Positions 6,174 to 8,592 of a DNA stretch of 8,592 nt are shown piece by piece. Below the pieces are notes generated by a model, which saw only the letters and a list, made by a program, of their open reading frames with translations, searched no databases and had not been told where the DNA came from. Each line of letters begins with the position of its first letter. Position 1 is the stretch's first letter. The position numbers were made by a program, and so were the translations under genes. Source of the DNA: Bacteroidota bacterium (lineage in GTDB: Bacteria; Bacteroidota; Bacteroidia; Chitinophagales; Chitinophagaceae); assembly GCA_023391895.1 (NCBI GenBank), contig JAEWAC010000442.1:1-8592 (forward strand). The letters run 5' to 3'.

Positions 6174-6652
6174 CGGTCCAGTTGTTTTTTAAGCATTTTG
6201 CGGGCAAAGTGGATGCGGCTTTTAATGGTGCCCAGCGGTTCGTTCAGGGCATTGGCAATTTCGTTGTACTTATATCCCTGAAGATACAACAGGCAGGCGT
6301 TTTTAAAAATAAGGGGCAAACTGTACAGCGCCTGATCAATTTCTCTTAACCTCACGTTCCGGTCGGCATACTCCAGCATGGCGTACTGACCGGCGTAGCG
6401 TACGGCACCGGTTACTATTTTTCTTCTTTCGGCCCTGCGGTAATCGTTAATAAAAATGTTGCGCATGATAGTATACAACCAGGCTTTGATGTTGGTGCCG
6501 GGCTGGTATTTATCGCGATGAGCCAAGGCCTTGTACACGGTTTCCTGACAGAGGTCCTGTGCCGTTTCATTATCACGCGTCAAGGTAATGGCAAAGGGTT
6601 TTAAGCCTTCTGCATTGTTGACTACCAGAGCGTTGAATTCTTGGATGCTCAT
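6170..6652 (-). CDS. ECF-type RNA polymerase sigma factor
   Basis: A 160-residue two-domain sigma-70-like factor. Region 2 spans about 10-75: AQDLCQETVYKAL (31-43) is the core-binding helix and NIKAWLYTIMRNIFINDYRR (54-73) matches regions 2.3-2.4, which read the promoter's distal -10 side. Region 4 spans about 105-158, with a helix-turn-helix in GYKYNEIANALNEPLGTIKSR (126-146). There is no C-terminal extension. ATG 6652 sits at the end of a 37-bp palindrome. The stop overlaps the crtI GTG start, so the factor is made together with the desaturase. No zinc-binding or membrane anti-sigma gene is adjacent, unlike the myxococcal carQ-carR arrangement, so control of the sigma gene probably acts on its transcription. 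Likely targets are its own promoter or other pigment and photoprotection genes, including perhaps idi-crtZ-crtY. Confidence 0.92.
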   Translation of the reverse strand: MSIQEFNALVVNNAEGLKPFAITLTRDNETAQDLCQETVYKALAHRDKYQPGTNIKAWLYTIMRNIFINDYRRAERRKIVTGAVRYAGQYAMLEYADRNVRLREIDQALYSLPLIFKNACLLYLQGYKYNEIANALNEPLGTIKSRIHFARKMLKKQLDR

Positions 6653-6688
6653 TTTGTTTAAGTTTATCTACTATAAATTTAAACAAAA
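6652..6688. promoter_or_regulatory. 37-bp near-perfect palindrome, candidate operator for the sigma-crtI-crtB unit
   Basis: TTTTGTTTAA at 6652-6661 is the exact inverse of TTAAACAAAA at 6679-6688. After one mismatched pair (6662/6678), TTTAT at 6663-6667 pairs with ATAAA at 6673-6677 around a 5-nt centre. Thus 15 of 16 positions are symmetric. It covers the predicted -7 box and ends on the first base of the sigma start codon. If transcription starts near 6668 only one arm would be in the RNA, which favours a DNA operator over an RNA hairpin. The obvious binder is the CarH-like repressor encoded immediately upstream; this is inferred. Confidence 0.65.
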
Positions 6689-6703
6689 AATGAATCCAAC
6701 AAA
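6674..6703 (-). promoter_or_regulatory. Predicted Bacteroidota promoter of the sigma-crtI-crtB unit
   Basis: On the minus strand, TTTG at 6703-6700 is followed after 18 bp by TAAATTTA at 6681-6674. This matches the Bacteroidota -33 TTTG / -7 TAnnTTTG consensus in all but the last base, with near-typical spacing. The predicted start of transcription is about 6668, giving a short leader of about 16 nt. It lies in the 84-bp gap between the regulator stop and the sigma start, and the palindrome at 6652-6688 overlaps its -7 box, which fits repression by steric block. The region is A+T-rich, so chance matches are possible. Confidence 0.45.
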
Positions 6704-6736
6704 AAAATCTTTGCCAAAATTTAAAACGCAACCCCT

Positions 6737-7621
6737 TTATTGGGCAGCAGCAAGGGAGGAAATGAAGGAAACAACCTCGGCTAACGAGGTGAGCGGCTTT
6801 ACATGGGCGGGTAATTCTTTTTTATAACCGTCAATAGTCGCACCGGACAGCAGAATGGTGGCAGAACTCTTTGAAGCCAGTGCTTCCAAATATTTAGGAA
6901 GGCTTTGCTTAAGGGAAAATGAGGTCAGGTGCAGGTATAAATAGTCCGGCGTTTTTATTTTCACCACGTATTCCACGTCTTTCAGCGGCACATTGGCGCC
7001 CAGGTAAATAAGGTGCAGCCCATGCTTTTTTAAAAGATAATATACAAACAGCAATCCCAGTTCGTGGTGCTCATCTTCGGGCAGAAATAACAAAAACGGG
7101 GGGCCGGGCTGGCTGGCAGAAGGCAGCTGATCGATAGCACTGATCAGTTTTTGGCGTATGACAGCGGAGGCAATGTGTTCGTGCGCCGGGTTGATGCGGT
7201 TGGTTTGCCAAAGGATGCCTACTTTTTCCAAAAAAGAAAAAACAATGGTGGAGATGGTGGCAAAAATGTCGTGCTGCTGGATGTGCCGGGCCAAAATGGC
7301 CTCAAACTGGGTAATGTCCAGGTCGATCATAGCACCGATCAGGTCGTTTACGATCTGCGCCTGGATCGCCTCTGCGTCACTCAGCTGCAGCACTTTTTCC
7401 CGCCGCTGTTCCGGCGGCATACCGTCGATGCGGGAAATTTTATAACCATGCTTGTTGAGCAGGGCCACCATCAGCAGGGTTTTGAGTTCTTCATTGCTGT
7501 AGGTGCGGATGTTGGTTTGGGTGCGGGAGGGTTTTAAAAAATGGTAGCGCTGCTCCCAGATGCGGATGGTATGGGCTTTAATGCCCGACAAGGCTTCCAA
7601 TTCTTTGATGGTAAAGCTCAT
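6737..7621 (-). CDS. carH: CarH/LitR-type MerR regulator with cobalamin-binding domain (probable light sensor)
   Basis: A 294-residue cytoplasmic regulator. Residues 2-70 form a MerR-type winged helix-turn-helix (IKELEALSGIKAHTIRIWEQRY at the start, RTYSNEELK in the wing). About 80-165 is the helical cap of B12-binding modules and about 175-290 the Rossmann-like cobalamin domain. Key residues are Trp138-x9-Glu148-His149, the W-x9-EH signature of adenosylcobalamin-dependent photoreceptors, and Glu184-x-His186-xx-Gly189, where His186 would be the lower axial cobalt ligand. In studied CarH proteins the dark, adenosylcobalamin-bound tetramer represses carotenoid genes and light breaks it apart. 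Lying 84 bp upstream of the ECF sigma/crt genes on the same strand, it most likely represses their promoter. ATG 7621 fits the family N-terminus. The light response is inferred from these residues. Confidence 0.93.
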   Translation of the reverse strand: MSFTIKELEALSGIKAHTIRIWEQRYHFLKPSRTQTNIRTYSNEELKTLLMVALLNKHGYKISRIDGMPPEQRREKVLQLSDAEAIQAQIVNDLIGAMIDLDITQFEAILARHIQQHDIFATISTIVFSFLEKVGILWQTNRINPAHEHIASAVIRQKLISAIDQLPSASQPGPPFLLFLPEDEHHELGLLFVYYLLKKHGLHLIYLGANVPLKDVEYVVKIKTPDYLYLHLTSFSLKQSLPKYLEALASKSSATILLSGATIDGYKKELPAHVKPLTSLAEVVSFISSLAAAQ

Positions 7622-7658
7622 AGTAACAACAAATACAAACGAAAGGTAGGAAAAGTTG

Positions 7659-7749
7659 AATCACAGATTACACAGATTAGAGGAAGGATTACGCATATGA
7701 AAGCTTTACGGGGTTGACGAAGACATGATTGGGGGATAAGGAGGAGTTT
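7659..7749 (+). repeat. Composite spacer repeat, right copy
   Basis: It begins AATCACAGATT with a nearby second CACAGATT unit, continues with AAGGATTACGCA, and ends with CATGATTGGGGG, AAGG and AGGAGG blocks. Order and content follow the copy on the opposite strand at 3694-3779, with a longer middle section here. It starts about 38 bp upstream of the regulator's start codon, so it may overlap that gene's upstream control region. Confidence 0.6.
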
Positions 7750-8010
7750 TGAGTATTAAGTTTTAAGTTGAGGAAGAAGGCAAAACCAAAAAAGTAGAGC
7801 AGTCAGACTGGTGTAGCGCCTTATCCCACGATAGCTTCAGACTCTTATTGCTTTAGGAATTGCGTAGCGGTATACCCTAGCCTTCAGTAACTACGTATAG
7901 CACGCAAAAAGATGAAACCCTTTTAAAAACCCATACCAGTAAGACATGTCAAATCATCTACAATTCATAGTGCATGATACCTGCTGTAGTGACTGGTGCT
8001 GTGCGTGGGC

Positions 8011-8044
8011 AAGGCCAAAGGGGCGGAGCCATCGGGTTGGCCTT
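8011..8044. repeat. Short inverted repeat in the spacer
   Basis: AAGGCCAA at 8011-8018 is the exact inverse of TTGGCCTT at 8037-8044, with an 18-nt G/C-rich loop. Together with the hairpin that follows at 8055-8081 it appears to form one two-hairpin module resembling dispersed repeats of Bacteroidota spacers. The role is unknown. Confidence 0.6.
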
Positions 8045-8054
8045 GAACTTTTTG

Positions 8055-8081
8055 CTTACTTTTTCGGGGAGAAAAAGTAAG
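8055..8081. repeat. Perfect 11-bp hairpin
   Basis: CTTACTTTTTC at 8055-8065 pairs exactly with GAAAAAGTAAG at 8071-8081 around a GGGGA loop. The arms contain T/A runs but the stem has few G/C pairs and no T tract follows it, so a rho-independent terminator is unlikely. It may still stop or stabilise the message of the phosphatase gene, which ends at 8293 and reads toward it. Confidence 0.6.
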
Positions 8082-8138
8082 AAAGGCTACCTATTGTAAG
8101 ATTACACCATAGTCATAGGAAATCATAAAAGAACTACA

Positions 8139-8221
8139 ATATGGACTTTTGAAGAAGCTCACTCCTGTCAACTGTCATCTATCAACTCTCAACAAATAAC
8201 ATATGGGATTTTGAAGAAGTT
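8139..8221 (+). repeat. Direct repeat pair of the spacer motif
   Basis: Two direct copies, 8139-8159 and 8201-8221, read ATATGGnnTTTTGAAGAAGnT and match at 18 of 21 positions. The second also matches the reverse complement of about 3658-3678 at 20 of 21 positions, so the conserved unit is longer than the 13-bp core in these copies. No coding sense is evident. Confidence 0.65.
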
Positions 8222-8292
8222 AAAAGAAGATGCAGCAATCTGTTCAGTAAGACAGCAGTGAGCAGAACCGGGAACAGGCTATTTACAACCAC

Positions 8293-8592
8293 TTACAGCA
8301 AATGGTTTTTCAGCCGGCCGGACTCTTTCAAATGCCCATATAAAGGAGCGGAGGAAAGCTTTTGCAGCAACTGCAGGTGCCGGGCATGATGCAGGTCAGT
8401 ACCAGCATAGTCGTAATACTCCTTTCGCACCAGGTATTCAGCCAGTTCCTGCACCGCAGCCCCGTAATGCCCCGTAAGCGACAGCAGGTTGAGCTGAAAC
8501 TGGCACCCGGCATTTTTCAATTCATCAAAAAAATCCTTGCGGTGCCGCAGGTAAACGTAGCGCTCCGGGTGGGCTATGAGCGGTTGGTAGCC
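8293..8592 (-). CDS. PHP-type tyrosine-protein phosphatase (CpsB/CapC/YwqE-like), C-terminal part
   Basis: Ninety-nine codons on the minus strand run from the window edge to TAA at 8295-8293; the start lies outside the window. Two metal-site motifs of the PHP phosphatase family are visible: LIAHPERY (fragment residues 5-12) and AGTDLHHARH (63-72), separated by the conserved FQLNLLSLTG segment (32-41). Such manganese-dependent enzymes dephosphorylate the tyrosine-rich tails of Wzc/CapB-type kinases that control capsule and exopolysaccharide export. A TTG at 8520 could be mistaken for a start, but family motifs lie upstream of it in frame. The gene is probably part of a polysaccharide locus to the right and unrelated to the pigment genes, from which a 671-bp repeat-rich spacer separates it. 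Confidence 0.88.
   Translation of the reverse strand, partial: GYQPLIAHPERYVYLRHRKDFFDELKNAGCQFQLNLLSLTGHYGAAVQELAEYLVRKEYYDYAGTDLHHARHLQLLQKLSSAPLYGHLKESGRLKNHLL

Larger units (their letters stand above)
7622..8292. other. Repeat-rich spacer upstream of the regulator
   Basis: No coding region is supported in these 671 bp. It holds the right copy of the composite repeat (7659-7749), then AAGTTTTAAG-like units (about 7756-7770). A featureless stretch (about 7790-7920) contains only a small GGTATACC palindrome. Next come a motif near-copy (7922-7934), two hairpins (8011-8044, 8055-8081) and a direct-repeat pair of the 13-bp motif (8139-8221). Between the pair lies a run resembling TCAACTGTCA (8167-8190). 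The regulator's promoter should lie close to 7622-7665; I saw only a TACCTTTC-like -7 candidate without a matching -33 box. No tRNA or CRISPR-like spacing was found. Confidence 0.7.

Noticed and set aside
6588..6827. Plus-strand frame (79 codons) across the regulator-sigma gap
   Set aside because: It runs antisense through parts of two solid genes and the A+T-rich promoter gap. The product is low-complexity without motifs.
8055..8081. Rho-independent terminator
   Set aside because: The stem is poor in G/C and neither side has the following T tract.
8293..8520. Complete small gene starting at TTG 8520
   Set aside because: In-frame codons between 8520 and the window edge encode the AHPERY motif of the same phosphatase family, so it is the tail of a larger gene.

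Overview
The window looks like a chromosomal segment from a pigmented member of the Bacteroidota, most likely a Chitinophagaceae-type bacterium. This is inferred from three things: the protein types and gene order, start regions that are A/T- or purine-rich without strong Shine-Dalgarno sequences, and a promoter candidate close to the Bacteroidota TTTG / TAnnTTTG consensus. The spacers also hold short dispersed repeats of a kind I recall from such genomes. Species cannot be named from the sequence alone.

Layout, left to right. Positions 1-556 (minus) hold the N-terminal part of an AI-2E/PerM-type membrane protein cut by the window edge. Positions 757-1053 (plus) encode a small thioredoxin. 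From 1050 to 7621, seven minus-strand genes form a carotenoid block. In transcription order they are a CarH/LitR-type B12-binding MerR regulator (7621-6737), an ECF sigma factor (6652-6170), crtI (6173-4698) and crtB (4693-3854), then a 390-bp repeat-filled spacer, then idi (3463-2924), crtZ (2920-2411) and crtY (2249-1050). A second repeat-filled spacer (7622-8292) separates the block from the C-terminal end of a PHP-type (CpsB/CapC/YwqE-like) tyrosine phosphatase (8293-8592, minus) that runs off the right edge.

How the genes work together. Idi balances IPP and DMAPP. CrtB joins two GGPP molecules into phytoene, CrtI desaturates it to lycopene, CrtY cyclises lycopene to beta-carotene, and CrtZ hydroxylates this to zeaxanthin. 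No GGPP synthase (crtE) and no ketolase (crtW) lie in the window, so GGPP must come from elsewhere and zeaxanthin is the simplest predicted end product. The regulator carries the W-x9-EH signature and cobalamin-ligand histidine of adenosylcobalamin photoreceptors. The sigma factor overlaps crtI by 4 nt and has no anti-sigma gene beside it. Between regulator and sigma factor lies a 37-bp near-perfect palindrome that covers the predicted -7 box and reaches the sigma start codon. The most economical model is a light-relieved repressor acting on one promoter that drives an ECF sigma factor plus crtI and crtB.

The most useful new observations are this palindrome, a 13-bp motif present in about eight intergenic copies, inverted copies of a composite repeat bracketing the regulatory half of the cluster, and a CrtY N-terminus that seems to have absorbed a dispersed palindromic repeat.
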